Shown here: one piece after another, positions 50,705 through 62,242 of the stretch
Layout of the letters: each line of letters starts with the position of its first letter
Position numbering within the stretch: the first letter of the stretch is position 1
Origin: Rhizomys pruinosus
Lineage: Eukaryota > Chordata > Mammalia > Rodentia > Spalacidae
Assembly: GCA_009823505.1 (NCBI GenBank)
Contig: VZQC01012264.1
Location: forward strand, 707,027 to 771,026
Reading direction: 5' to 3'
DNA: 64,000 nt
Notes under the pieces: generated by a model
The model's input: the letters and a program-made list of their open reading frames with translations, nothing else
Databases searched by the model: none
What the model was told of the DNA's origin: nothing
Position numbers and translations under genes: made by a program

Positions 50705-51235
50705 AATTTATTTTTATTTTGTGACTGGGTATATGGCCTGCAGTTGTAAGTGCACTGTGGTGTACGCAAAGCTGAGGAGAGGCCAGAGAGGGTGTCAGAT
50801 CCCCTGGAACTGGAGTTCTTAGAACTAGATTTATGAATGGCTGTTAGCCACCATGTGGGTGCGGGGAGTCAAACCCAGGTCCTCTGAAGAGCAGCCAGTG
50901 GTCTTAACCAACCAGCTGTCTCTCCGAGCCTCAGATGGATTTGATCGTGCTAATCCTTCATCCATCCTCCATCCTCCATCCACCATCTTTTTGTTGTTTC
51001 TTTTTGAGACAGGCTCCCTGAGCCCCAGGCTTAGCCTGGAACTCACTCGTAGACGCAGGTGGCCTTGATCTCACAGAGTTCCCCTGCATCTCTGCCTCCC
51101 AAGTGCTAGGATTAAAGGCGTGCACCACCCAACCTGGCGTAAGATGGTGCTTAGTTGCCATGTGGGGTGCTAGGATTGAACCTAGGTACTCTGCGAGAGC
51201 AGTTGGTGCTCTTAAAAAACCGCTGAGCCACCATC
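50705..51235 (-). mobile_element. B2, B1 and partial B2
   Basis: B2 (50705-50930), B1 (50990-51140) and a B2 head (51143-51232), all minus-strand and moderately indel-rich. Confidence 0.85.
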
Positions 51236-51340
51236 TATCTAATCTATCTATTATCTATCTAAATCTATCTAATCATCTATCTCATCTATCATCGATCTAT
51301 TCTATCTTCTATTATTTATCTATATCTATCATCATCATCA
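51233..51340. repeat. (ATCT)n tetranucleotide repeat, imperfect
   Basis: Roughly 20 ATCT-like units with frequent one-base slips, ending in (ATC)n. Confidence 0.9.
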
Positions 51341-51344
51341 TAAT

Positions 51345-51410
51345 TTTTCTTGCCAGGGCTTGAACCCTGGGCTTTGTACGTGCTGTTTAAGTGGCAAGGA
51401 CTAGTATGCA
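51345..51410 (-). mobile_element. ID-type SINE remnant
   Basis: The text ccagggcttgaaccctggg and gtacgtgctgtttaagtgg fits a minus-strand ID element. Confidence 0.5.
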
Positions 51411-51624
51411 GGTTCCAGTCTATACCCAAGTCTGCTGAGAATCCGAATTACCCATTCCTTTTATCAGCAAGGAAAAACTAGAACTGGCATGAGCTCCAGC
51501 CCAACTCTAGATGACATCTAAAGTACACTACCTGGTACATCCTGCATGTCCAGTAGTCCTTTGACCTGTGGCAGAGTGCTTTAGATCCTAAGTCCATCAG
51601 GTCCCTTTCAAACCAGAATCAGCA

Positions 51625-51835
51625 ATCAATCAATCAATCAATCAATCTTCTCTCTGTGTGGGTGTTGTGTGTGTGAATGTATGGCGACAGGGTCTCCCTA
51701 ATAGCGCACAGCTGGCCTGGGAAGCCCCCTAGGTAAGAGACCAGGACCTAGGCCTTGAACTCCAGAGGATCTGGCTGCCTCTGCGTCCCGGGCATTGGGA
51801 TTAAAGGTGGGGTGTCAACCAACCACACGCTCAGG
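51625..51835 (-). mobile_element. (AATC)n and B1 SINE
   Basis: A short (AATC)n (51625-51648) precedes an indel-rich minus-strand B1 (51685-51830). Confidence 0.8.
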
Positions 51836-51945
51836 ATTAGTTTTTCTTAACTTCAGTATAAACAAAAACACAGAGAATAGGGAGAATTTAGATTTTTAAC
51901 AGTAGTTATGAAGAGCAGTATCTAAAATAATGGACTAAAACATAC

Positions 51946-52053
51946 CTGATTTCGAAGAGGCTGTTGTTGTGATGGCCGATCCCTGTGTGTGTGGCTTTCT
52001 CGAGTTACTGCAGATGCACCAGAATCTAGATGAACTGACCCTACTGGAGTAGG
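51946..52053 (-). CDS. CSNK1G1: Casein kinase 1 gamma C-terminal tail exon ([12 protein letters not shown])
   Basis: On the minus strand, acceptor ttttctag precedes 36 codons from [15 protein letters not shown] to [10 protein letters not shown], and donor gtatgttt follows. It is 108 nt long and phase 0 at both ends. This is the variable linker after the kinase domain; [15 protein letters not shown] is characteristic of gamma-1. The remaining exon(s), which should encode the Cys-rich lipidated and basic C-terminus, were not found at lower coordinates on the minus strand. Confidence 0.9.
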
Positions 52054-52411
52054 CTAGAAAATAAAAATAAGTCAAATGGGGAAAAGATGACAATGTAATT
52101 TTAATTCCTATAGAGCAAATAATTAATTCTTTTTTGTTGTTTTTAAAGTCAGCTTGTTTCCCAGTTTGGTTATTTGGAGAAGGGAATGTATTCTGGTCCT
52201 CAAGAATTCATTGTAGAGTAGGACTTTAGAAAGTCAAATAAAAAAACAGCTCTACAACAGTTATCTGTTAGTACACTCTCTGGTGCTGCAGACCTCTGGC
52301 TAAAACAGTGAATCCTGTTCTATGGTTTTGGGCTCTTCTGCTACAGATGCCAAGATCCTTCATAGCAGACAGTTTTAACTTGTGAATCATTCAAAAGAAA
52401 TGTGCATGCAG
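52054..52411. other. CSNK1G1 intron, unique part
   Basis: Clean unique sequence next to the PTPVGS exon. It holds the minus-strand acceptor tract at 52054-52075. No other gene is seen. Confidence 0.7.
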
Positions 52412-52835
52412 GGCTGGAGAGATAGCCTAGCAGTTAAGAGCACTGACTTGCTCCTGCAGAGACCGGGTTCGAGTCCCCAGCACCCACATGGCGGCTAAGA
52501 CCCCCGTCTGTAAGAACATCCAGTTCCAGGAGAACTCAGTCCAGGGGAATCTGAGACCCTCTCTGACCTCCGCGCAATTGCACAAAACAGGTGCACAAAA
52601 CTACATGCAACATACATTCGGACACATACAAAAATAAAAAAGAAATAGAAAAAAAAAGAACGTGTGTACTCTCAAATTCCAGAGAACTACAGTGTTCCAG
52701 TTCCAGGGAATCCGAGACCCTCTTCTGACCTCGGCGAGCAAATAATGCATGACCAAAACGGGGTGCACAAATCTACATTGCAGACAGTACATCATACACT
52801 ACAAAAAATAGAATAAAAATTAAAAAAAAGAAAAA
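52412..52835 (+). mobile_element. B2 plus a second half-B2, indel-rich
   Basis: A B2 (52412-52640) is followed by a B2 3' half (52675-52820) starting at ccagagaactacagtgttcc. Confidence 0.85.
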
Positions 52836-53059
52836 GTGTGGAAAAAAAAAAAAGCTAGCTTAAATCCTAGTATCTCAGGAGCTAACAGTTATAATCTTAA
52901 AAAGGTGAAACTTACTAGCCCAATGAGAACAACCTATTGATGGTACTTTGAAAAGCTTGGTAAAGTGCCAAGAATTTTTTTCCTCAAAGATTTAAGCAAA
53001 AAAACTGATAAGTACAAAGAGAAAGGAAGTCATTTTTCTCTTGTATAAAAACAAGATAT

Positions 53060-53480
53060 GGGCTGGAGAATGGCCTAGCAGTTAGAGGTGCGACTGGTTT
53101 CGTGCTATGACTGGGGTTTGATCCCCAGCAACCACATGCAGCTAGAGAACCGTCTTTAACCTCCAGTTCCAAGGGACTCTGACCTCCGCTCTTCTGACCT
53201 CTGCGGATTGCACGACACACGGTTGCACAACCTACATGCAGACAGTAAAAACTCATACACATAAAAATAAAAAAATAAAATTAAAAAAAAAAAAAGATAA
53301 TTGGGGCTGGAGAGATGGCTCGGGTTAAGAGCAACCCAGGTTCTATTCTCAGCACCCACATGGTAGCAGAAATGTCTCCAGTTCCAGGGGAATCAGATGC
53401 CCTCATTCTGACCTCCGCGGCAGGTGAACAAACCTGCGTGCAGACAGAAATAAATAAAAAAAAAAAAAAAAAAAAGCATC
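53060..53480 (+). mobile_element. Two B2 SINEs, indel-rich
   Basis: B2 at 53060-53295 and B2 at 53303-53475, both plus-strand. The second lacks several internal segments. Confidence 0.87.
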
Positions 53481-53542
53481 AAGAAAAAAATGAAAAAAAA
53501 AAATAATAATGAAAAAAATTAAGAAAAAACAAAGATACTTAC

Positions 53543-53691
53543 AATAGGCCTTCCAACCCAATCATAGGCATAGTCAAAGGTATAGCCTTTCCTTTCAAAA
53601 AGATCCGTGAAAAGGGACCGTAAATATTCATAATCAGGTTTTTCAAAGAAGTCTAACCGCCTGACATAACGAAGGTAGGTTGCCATCTCCT
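53543..53691 (-). CDS. CSNK1G1: Casein kinase 1 gamma exon ([20 protein letters not shown])
   Basis: On the minus strand, acceptor cctaacag is followed by ag and 49 codons running from [15 protein letters not shown] to YDWVGRPI, then donor gtaagtat. It is 149 nt long. It encodes the last helices of the CK1 catalytic domain ([18 protein letters not shown]). There are no frameshifts, although the B2 elements on either side are full of small indels. Confidence 0.92.
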
Positions 53692-53967
53692 CTGTTAGGA
53701 AAAAGGTAAAAAGCCATGCTTGTTAGCTAAATGCCTCCCACAGGGGTAAGCTCTGGCCACACAGAAATACTTATAAGGGTTTACGGGTTTTTGATGCTAT
53801 GTTCTTTATGGACCAAATAAAAACTATAAACCTTCCTTGGGTTGAATAACGATAAACGGAAATGTAAAATTATCTGGCTAGCATCTGTACCTAGAGATCC
53901 CATGACTCTACCTACTTCAAAGTGTTAGTCACACTGGCTAGATTAGATTACCCTTTTAGCTTCCTAC
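53692..53967. other. Short CSNK1G1 intron
   Basis: A 276-base intron between two minus-strand exons, free of SINEs. Confidence 0.85.
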
Positions 53968-54052
53968 CTGGAAAGTTCTCACAGAGCGCTTCAATGGGAG
54001 TATTCCTTTTGGTATCACCAATTTTTTGATATCTCTCTTTTAATGTATCAGC
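53968..54052 (-). CDS. CSNK1G1: Casein kinase 1 gamma exon ([15 protein letters not shown])
   Basis: On the minus strand, acceptor tcctacag is followed by codons for [28 protein letters not shown] and one extra g, then donor gtaggaag. It is 85 nt long. It continues in frame from GLK of the exon at 63550-63635 and hands one base to the exon at 53543-53691 (FP then E, E, M). [13 protein letters not shown] fits gamma-1 better than the other CK1 gamma paralogues as I remember them. Confidence 0.92.
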
Positions 54053-54129
54053 CTGTAGGAAGTAAAGACAAGACAGTTACCTGGAAAGACATGTTAAATA
54101 TATGAGGAAAAATGTTTTCAGGCATAATG

Positions 54130-54575
54130 GTTATCTTTTTTTTTTTTTTTTGTTTTTTTTTTATGTGTATGTGTGTACGGTCTGCAATGCAGGTAGGTGC
54201 ACCATGTGTATAAAAGACGTGGGCTGTCAGAAGATGTTTTGTTGGATTCCACTGGAACGTGAGTTAAAGATGGTTCGTATCCTCCATGTGGGTGCTTGGG
54301 ATTAAACACGGGTCCTCTTCAAGAGCACCAAGCACTTGTAACTGCTGAGCCATCACACACACACACAAAAAAAAAAGTTTTTTTCTTTTTTTTTTTCTTT
54401 TTTTTTTTAATTTATTTATTTCTGGTATGTGTATATGTACTGTCTGCATAGCAGTTTGTGCACCCGTGTCGTGAATGCCGCGAGGTCAGAAGAGGGGTCG
54501 GATTCGCCCTGGAACTGGGATTTGGGATGGTTCTTGGCCGCCATGGGGTGCTGGGAGCGAACCTGGGGTTTTTTG
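54130..54575 (-). mobile_element. Two minus-strand B2 SINEs
   Basis: B2 at 54130-54358 and B2 at 54405-54568, separated by a short (CA)n and T-runs. Confidence 0.85.
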
Positions 54576-56013
54576 GCCTTTTCTTTTTTTTGGACATAGG
54601 CCTATAATTCTAGCCCTTGGTTTTTCCCTCTTTTTTTATTTATTTATTTTTTTATTTATTTATTTTTTTTTATTTTTTATTTTTAAACAAAATCTAGACC
54701 CGTGTTCCGCTCATTCCCCCACCGGCCGCCCGCCGGAAAAAAGCTCGTGTGTTCTGCCAAACATGCTTTCCATCTCTTCTTCTTTTTCTCAATATTTTCC
54801 CATGGGGACGGTTGACGGTGTGGTTGAGGGCAAAGTCACGGTTTTCAGTCATTTCTTCTTTGATTCAGATTTTTGTTGTTGTGGGGGGGTGTTTGTTGTT
54901 GTTTTTTCCAAAATGCATTATGCCGAACTGCCTTTGTACAAAAACTCAGGGGTCCCTACACAAGAAATACAACATTAACAAAAACCTGGGTAATTGGCAC
55001 TGGCAGCCACAGATGAGGGATAACCATTCGTCGTTTGTTTTTCAGGGACTGTGTTACTCTTCACTCAGCATGATGTCCTCTAGCGCCAGCCATTTTACTG
55101 CAACTCGTGATGTCGTCTTTCGTTAACTGCTGCATAGAAACTCCATTGTGTAATGTTACCACATTTTCCTCTATCCCCTGTCAGTTTTGGAGGGATTTAT
55201 AGGTTGGTTCCAGCTCTTTGCTTTGTGAAAAGAGCTGAAATAAACAATGGCCGTGCATGTATCTCTGTGTGGCGTAAGTCTTGAGGGTAACATGCCGGCA
55301 GAGTGGTATGGCTGGGTCGGGTGGCAAGTTCTTCAAGTTTCAAGGGTTCTCCACACTGCTTTCCCATAGTGGCTGTACGAGTTTAAGTTCCCACCAGGCA
55401 TTGGGGATGAGTGTTCCCTTTCCCACAACCTCTCTCCAGCACTTGGTATCAGTTTGGTTTCTTGATCTTATAGCCAGTCGGACTGGGGTAAGATGATATC
55501 GTAAAGTGATTTTAATTTTGGCCATTTTCCCGTAATGATTAGTGATGTTTAGCAGTTCTTGAGGTGTTCTCAGACATCTCTAATTACTCCTTCCTACCTC
55601 GCTTGTGAAGTCCTCTGTTTCAGTTCTTTGCTCCATCCTGTTGAGCGGGTCATTTGTTGTCTTTTTTCTTTTGTTTTTTGATATTTAATATTCCTGGAAA
55701 TCAATGCTTTGTCAGATGTATCTGCAGTGGAGGTTTGCCTCCCACTCTGTGGGATTTCTCTTTCACTTCCTTGATTGTTTTTCTTTGATGTAGCAGAAGC
55801 TTTTGAGTTTGATGATATCCCATTTGTCAATTGTTCGACCTTAATTCTTGTGCAGCTGCTGTCTGAGTTAAGAAGTCTTCTCCTATGCTATGTCTTTTAG
55901 TCTGCTGCCAAACTTTTTCTTCTAATCAACCTTCAGAGTTTGGGGTTTCATCATCACGTTGAGGCCTTTAATCCATCTGGAGTTGACTTTTGTACAGGTG
56001 AGAGGTAGGGGTT

Positions 56014-56050
<37 letters not shown>
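56014..56050. repeat. T-run in the LINE-1
   Basis: About 37 T interrupt L1 ORF2 text (ggttaattt then gccaacacc), an expanded A-run on the sense strand. Confidence 0.9.
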
Positions 56051-56052
<2 letters not shown>

Positions 56053-56225
56053 CAACACCACTTGCGGAAGATGGTGTCCTTTTCTCATTGTGGTTTCTTG
56101 GCCCCTTGTCAAAAATCAGATGGCTGAAATGTATGTGCTCAGGTTTGGATCTGCGGTTTTGTTCCATTGGTCAACAGGTCTGTTTTTGTGCCAGTACCAG
56201 GCGGTTTTTATAACTATAGCCCTGT

Positions 56226-56490
56226 AGTAATAGTTTATTTATTTTGTTATTAATTTTATTTATTTCTGTATGGGTTGAATGTACCTGCCTGCATGCAAGT
56301 CTGGGCACCCGTGTCCCGTGGCAACGCCGCGGAGGTCAGAAAGGTACCTGCGGATTCCCATGGAGCTGGAGTTCTCATGGAATTGGAGTTTCAGGCGCGG
56401 CTCCGGCGCCATGTGGGTGCTGGGGATCGAAACCCGGGTCCGCTGTAAGAGCAGTCGTGCTCTTAAACACTAGGCCAACTCTCCAGCCCT
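56226..56490 (-). mobile_element. B2 SINE nested in the LINE-1 ORF2
   Basis: A complete minus-strand B2 runs from the T-rich tail and gtatgggttgaatgtacc to ctctccagccc. It interrupts L1 text that is otherwise continuous (ctatagccctgtagtaat and then ttaaaatctgggtatag). It has a few indels. Confidence 0.9.
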
Positions 56491-58030
56491 ATATTAAAAT
56501 CTGGGTATAGAGATCCCTCCTTGGTAGCTCTTTTCACTCAGGATTGATTTTGGGCTATTTGGGGTCTTTTGTTTCTGCCAATGAATTTAAGAACTGTTTT
56601 TTTCAAGCCTGTAAGAAACTCCTTGGGATTTTTTGATTGGGATTGCAATGAATCTATACAAGTATTTTGGTAAAATGGACATTTTTTACAATGTTTAATA
56701 ATTTTCCCAATCCATGAGCATGGAAGTTTTTTTTCCATCTGAGGGTCTTCTTCAATTTCTTTCGTTAAGGGTTTAAAATTTTTGTGTAGAAATCTTGGGT
56801 GTCTTTGGTTAGGTTTTGTTCCCTAGGTAATCTTTTGTTTGTTTGAGGCTATGGTGAGTGGGAAGGCTCTTTGAATTCTTTCCTCCAATTGTTTGTTCTT
56901 GGTGTACAGAAAGGCCAGTGATTTTTTAAGTTTAATTTTTGTACCTGCCCACTTGCTGAAGCTGTTAATCGTTTCTAGGAGTTTTCTGGTGGAGTTTTTT
57001 TGCATCCTCCTTATAAACAATCATATCATCAGCAAATAGGGATAAGTGTTTGACATCCCCTCTTTTCCCAATAGTATCCGTAATATCCTTGTCTCCTTAT
57101 TGCTCTAGCAAGTGTTTGAAGCACTATATAAAAGAGGAGTGGTGATAGGGGTCAGCCTTGCCGAGTTCCTACCTTAAAGGGAATGTTTCCGTCTTGGCCC
57201 CCGTTTAGGTGATATTGGCTGTGGGTTTTCCTGGTATATGGCTTTGATTACATTGAGGAATGATCCGCTCCAATCCAATTCCTTATAGGGCTTTAAGCAT
57301 GAAAGGGATGCTGGATTTTGTCAAAAGGCTTTTTTCAGATCAATTGAGATGATTGGTGTGGTTTTTCTGTCTTTGATTCCGTTTATATGTGTTTGATGAG
57401 GTTTTTATTGAGTTTCGTATGTTGGAACCATCCCTGCAATCTCTGGTAATGAATCCAACTTGTCATGATGGAATGATCTTCTTGATGTGGGGTCTGTATG
57501 CGATTTGCCAGTATTCTGTTTTAGAATTTTGGCATCTGTGTTTTTAGGGAGATGGGTCTATATAATTCTCCCTTTTAGTTCTGTCGTTGCCTGGTTTTGG
57601 TAACAGAATGATGCTGGCTTCGTAGGAAGGAATTTGGGAGTGTTCCCTCTGATTGTATACTCTAAACAGTTTCAGAAATATGGTTGTAGGGTCTTTTTGA
57701 AATGTTTTATAAGAATTCTGCTGTGAAACGTCCGGGCCTGGGGCTTTTTTTTAAGTTGGGAGGCTTCTTACTACATCCTCTATTTCTTTCTTCATATGTT
57801 ATGGGTCGGTTTTTAAGCTGTTGGTCTCCTCTTGGCCAAGCTTTTGGTGTTCCCAGGATTGCAGATATTCATCCATATTCCTTCTAGATTTTCAAACTTG
57901 GTAGAATATATGTTCTTGTAATATTCCATATAATTGTATCTTGATTTTTTCCATGTCCGTTGGGGGGGGGATATTTATTTTTTTCCCTTTGCATCACAGA
58001 TTGTAGGTGAATTTTGGAGTTGTTCCTTCT

Positions 58031-58031
<1 letters not shown>

Positions 58032-58077
<46 letters not shown>

Positions 58078-58078
58078 C
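58032..58078. repeat. T-run in the LINE-1
   Basis: About 46 T interrupt L1 text (ttccttcttc then caaagaaccagc). Confidence 0.9.
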
Positions 58079-59161
58079 AAAGAACCAGCTTTCATTGATT
58101 TTTTGTATTGTTTTCTTTGTTTCATTTCAGATTTCTGCTCTGATTTTGTTAGTTCTTCCTGTCTGTTGCGTTTAGGGTCAATCGGTGGTTGCCTCTCAAG
58201 TGCTTTGAGCTGTAGTGGTTAATCATTCACTTGTGCTCTTTCTGTTTTTTTATAATGTAGGCACCCAGGGCTATAAATTTGTCCCTCTTAGGACTGCGTT
58301 TAAAGGTATCCCATAAGTTTTGGTTGTGTTGTATTGTTCATTGTCCATTCAGTTCCAGGAATGTTTTATTTCTTCTTTATCTCTTCCTTTGACCCATTCA
58401 GTATTCAAGAGTGTGTGGGTTTGTGTAGTCTCCATGTGTTCTTGTAGGCAGGAGGGCTTGTCCTGTGTTGAGGTTGAGCTTCATTGCACGTGGTCTGACA
58501 GGATGCATGAAATTATTGTCAATCTTGGTTGTAGTGTAGAGGTTTATTCTGTGTCCCAGGATGTGGTCAATTTTGAGGAAAGTTTCCGTGGGTGCAGAGT
58601 AGAAAGTGTATTCTCTGGTATTAGGATGGAAGTTTCGGTAGAGGTCTATGAGGTCCCATTTGGTGTAATTCATATTGTTCAGTTTAAATGTCTCTCTGTT
58701 TATTTTTTTTTTTGTCCGTTGACCTATCCAAAAGACTACAGTGGGTATTGAAATCTCCCACTATGAGGGTGCTGGGGTTTTAGTCTGTGACTTGTGGTCG
58801 TGGGAATTGCCTTTATAAAGTTTGTTGCAAACCAGAGTTTGGGGCAATATATTCATAATTGTGAAATCTTCTTGTGATTGTTCCTTTGATGAAAATGGAA
58901 TGGCCTTCTCTTTTTCCCTCTTCTGATTTCTTTTACTTTGAAGTTATTTTAATCCGATATAAATGTGAACACCTGCTTTCCTTTTTGTAACATTTTGCTT
59001 GGAATATTTTTTTCCATCCCTTCACTTTAAAGGTGGTGCCTGTCCATTGAAGGTAAAGATGTGGTTCTTGCAGACAGCATATCGATGGATTCAGTTTCCT
59101 AAGCCAGTCTCCCAGTCCTATGTCTTTTGAATTGGGGAATTTAGTCCAGTAATATTTAAGG

Positions 59162-60471
59162 TTATGACCTGATAGGTTTTGTGTTGCTTCCTTGTGCCTT
59201 ATTATCCATCTCCGGTTTTGATTTAGGTTTCTTTCGACGTTCTGCAGTTATGCCTTTATTGATTTCTCCTTCTAGTTGCCTGGGTTGGTTGCCTCTTTCT
59301 TCTGTTCTTTTGAATTGCTTCAAGTATTCTCTGAAGGGTTTTGGGGTTTTCCGGACATGTATCCTTTCAACTTGTTTATAAGGCATGGAAGATTTCCTCT
59401 CTCCTTCCAAAGGATTGACATTTTTGCCTGGGTATAGTAACCTGGGCTGGCATCCATTGTCCCTCAACAATGGGAATGCTTTGCTCAAGTTTCTTCTTGC
59501 TTTTGCTCATCGTTTGCTTTGAGAAGTCCGTTGTTATTCGGATAGGTTTCCCCTTCTAGGTCACTCTTTTGTTTTGTTTTCTCTTGTCGGCTGTTAAGGA
59601 TTTTGGTCTTTGTTTTGGGTGATCCATCATTTTAACTATGATGTGCGTGGAGAATTTCTTTTCTGAGCTTGTCTGTTTTGGAGTTCTATGTGCTTCTTGT
59701 ATTGGTAGGAGGTTTGTCCTTTTCTCCTTTTTTAGTTTGGGGAAGTTTTCATCTATTATTCTGTGAGATCTGATCAACCTTCTCTTGGGGATTCTTCTCC
59801 TTCCTCTATTCCGATCGAAGGCGGAGGTTTATCTTTTCATAGTGTCCCCCACAGCTCCTGGTTGTTCAATATTCTTGTGGGTATTTTTAATTTTTCATAA
59901 TCTTTCTGAGGTTTTTAGTTGTCTGTGGGGGCACGGCCAGGTCGGATATTCGGTGGGGCGGCGGCGCCATTCTGCGTCTGAGGCGTGTTTCATGCCGTCC
60001 TCGTGAAGGGAGGAGTGGGGGGTGGCGGTGGTCAGGGCCGGCCGCGGCTGAGGCTGGAGTGGGTCCGAGTGCTTTGGGGAGCTTGTCGTTCTCTTTTTGT
60101 AGCTCCTTTGTTTGCTGGTTGGTTTCTTATTCTTTTTCAGCATGGGATCATTTCAGTGTTTCTACTTCCTTCTGGATTTTGTCATTCTTTCTCTCTAGGT
60201 GTTTCTTGAGTTTTTGATTCTCTTTTCTTAGTTCGTTAATTTGTTCTTTATGATCGTGGTAGTTCTTTAAGTATGTTTCCGATTGTGTTTCTGATGTCTG
60301 TGGCCTGGGGCATCCCCGGAGGGGATCCCACTGCAGGAGTCTCCATAGGTTTGGTAGAGCTTGGCGTGGATTATCCTGCCCCTTTCCAGTGTAGTCCCTT
60401 CTTCTTCGGGATGCCTGGCATATGGGCTTCTCCTGCCTGTATTCCAAGGTGGGTCCTAATGGCCTCTTCAC
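59162..60471 (-). pseudogene. LINE-1 ORF1 region, frame-broken
   Basis: This is the RNA-binding chaperone ORF of the LINE-1. The N-terminal part (60148-60471) ends in a Lys/Glu/Leu-rich coiled coil (YLKNYHDHKEQINELRKENQ). The C-terminal part (59162-59488) contains LLRDNGCQPRLLYPGKN, the end of the RNA-recognition and C-terminal domains. The middle is split across frames. Orientation and order agree with the ORF2 region downstream. Confidence 0.75.
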
Positions 60472-60499
60472 TGTGTTGAAGGCGTGCTTTTGCTTTGCC

Positions 60500-60850
60500 T
60501 CCTTCCAGAATCCTTCTTCGTAATCCAGTTGGGGGGGGGGGCCTCTTCAGCAGCCTGCGCCCGGCACCTGCGCTGGGCGTCAGAGAATCTCAAATCTCAA
60601 GAGTCCACAAGCGGGCAGCTTTAATAAAACCGGCTGGGAGGATAACTCCAACTCCGCCCCCCAGCCACGAGATCTAATCAAGCCAAAGACAACACCTTTA
60701 ATCCCCGCTGGGGGGGATAACTCCAACCTCACAGCCACAAAAGGCCAATCAAAACCAAAGACAGCAGGACAAAACGATCAGCAATCAGCTCGACAAGGCA
60801 CCCAGTCCCTACCGGTCTCCCCCTCTTCCTGCCGCTGGGCTCAGGAGATC
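60500..60850 (-). mobile_element. LINE-1 5' UTR with two monomer-like units
   Basis: This GC-rich stretch is upstream of ORF1. It contains two imperfect ~74-bp units starting near 60630 and 60704. Each has ctggg-ggataactccaac, then agccac, caatc and ccaaagac(a). Rodent L1 promoters are often built from tandem monomers, so this may be the promoter end of the element. Confidence 0.6.
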
Positions 60851-60856
60851 TCCGTT

Positions 60857-61000
60857 TTGGCCTTTTCAAGACAGGGTCGCCCTGTAGCCCAGCTGTCCTG
60901 GAACTCACTCTGTAGACCAGGCGGGCTTGAAACTCACAAAGATCTGCATGCCCCTGCCCCCAAGTGCTAAAAAAAGGCATGCGCCACCACGCCCGGCTCC
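60857..61000 (-). mobile_element. B1 SINE at the LINE-1 5' end
   Basis: Minus-strand B1 from ttggccttttcaagacaggg to caccacgcccggct, right next to the L1 5' UTR. Confidence 0.9.
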
Positions 61001-61014
61001 CAATGGTTATTTTC

Positions 61015-61246
61015 TAAGATTTTATTTTCTATGTTTAGTTCTATAAATATGTGTAAATATCTATATGCCTGTGTAGTTATATGCACATGAGTGCAGGTAC
61101 CTGCAGAGGCCCTAAGAGGGTGTCAGTTCCCGGAGCAGGAGTACAGGTAGCTGTGAGCCACCTGATACAGGTGTTGGAAACTGAAAACAAGTGCTCTACA
61201 AGAATAATATGAACTCTTAACCCATGGGCCATGCCTGGAGGCCCCA
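61015..61246 (-). mobile_element. Old B2/B3-like SINE
   Basis: Diverged minus-strand element (gcagaggccctaagagggtg) flanked by atggttattttc on both sides (61003 and 61249). Confidence 0.75.
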
Positions 61247-61446
61247 CGATGGTTATTTTCATTCAAATTGGCAGGATTTATTAGTAGATATCAATTTTTT
61301 CCCTTTCTAACAAATAATAATATATAAAGATGGTATGTTCAGATATATACAAACATTTGCTGTATTTTAGAAAATTTCACTTGGAAATGTGTTTAATAGT
61401 CACAGATTAGATGAACAGATAAAATAAGAAGATAAAAACATTATGT

Positions 61447-61865
61447 AGCCAGGCTTGGTGGAGCACAACCTTAATCCCAGCACTTGGGAGGCAGAGGCAG
61501 GCAGATCTCTGTGAGTTCAAAGCCAGCCTGTCTATATAGTGAGTTCTAGGCTAGTTGGGGCTATAAGGAGACCCTGTCTCAAAAAGACCAAAATTTCTCA
61601 TGGCCACTTAGGAGTTCAACAGTGATTCAGTCTTTTCCCTCCTAGATCATTTCTAAGATAATATTAAAAGCACTGCCAAACTCAAATGAAGTGTAAGACA
61701 GATAAATTAAAAATATAGCTGGGTGTGGTGATACATGCCTTTAACCAGCTCTCGGGGAGGAAGGGATAGGCAGATCTCGTAAGTTCAAAAGCCAGCCTGG
61801 TGCAACATAATGAGTTTCCAGGCCAGCTGGGCTTTAGGGAGACCCTGTCGCAAAATGACAAATTT
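61447..61865 (+). mobile_element. Two plus-strand B1 SINEs
   Basis: B1 at 61447-61593 and an indel-rich B1 at 61716-61862. Confidence 0.9.
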
Positions 61866-61922
61866 AATATATATAATATATTATATATATAGATATATAA
61901 TATATATATTTATATATATTTT
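61866..61922. repeat. (TA)n-rich repeat
   Basis: An AT-only tract (tatatataatatattatata) at the B1 tail can form cruciform DNA. Confidence 0.9.
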
Positions 61923-62242
61923 AAACAGTAGGTTCCAAGGTTGAAGATGTAAAGCTTGTTTTGAAGGGAGGGAGGGGTGTTTCTGGACAGAAAATATTAT
62001 CTGCAGAAAAGGTACTGCTAATAGACAAGTGTATGGCAGTGGTTCAAAAAAGCCCAAGTATGGCATACTCAAGTGCAGGAACACCCCATGCCACAGATTA
62101 AGTTTCTTTCCATGGTAATATGTTGAAATAAATTACAACTAAAATAAGCCTCACATTTAACTATCTAAAGAGACTTAAGAAGGGGTAGAAGCTTATAACT
62201 TCCTAGTCTAACAGCCACAGAGTAATTACAATCCTTATTATG

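Larger units (their letters stand above)
55400..59100 (-). pseudogene. LINE-1 ORF2 region (endonuclease and reverse transcriptase), frame-broken
   Basis: The endonuclease C-terminal part is legible at 58398-58673 (NFHPNTREYTFYSAP, KIDHILGH). The reverse transcriptase catalytic motif FADD is encoded by the complement of 57025-57036, and KNSTRKLLETINSFSKWAG follows at 56823-57020. Several frameshifts, two long T-runs (56014-56050 and 58032-58078) and the nested B2 break the frame. Boundaries are approximate. Confidence 0.75.
54620..60850 (-). mobile_element. Near full-length LINE-1 on the minus strand
   Basis: Read on the minus strand, this has a GC-rich 5' UTR (~60480-60850), an ORF1 region (~59160-60470), an ORF2 region (~55400-59100), a 3' UTR, and an A-rich tail seen as the T-rich stretch at 54620-54690. 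Peptide pieces in several frames match L1: FPLLRDNGCQPRLLYPGKN of the ORF1 C-terminal domain, a HEKQINELRKENQKLKKHLER-like coiled coil, the endonuclease piece FHPNTREYTFYSAP with FLKIDHILGH, and the reverse transcriptase FADD motif. Frames are broken by many indels, so it cannot encode working proteins as written. Some breaks may be sequencing errors, because SINEs in this part of the window show the same problem. A B2 is nested at 56226-56490. Confidence 0.9.

Noticed and set aside
54475..55126. Open frames of 167 and 125 codons
   Set aside because: They lie across the 3' UTR and tail of the minus-strand LINE-1 in the wrong orientation for its proteins.
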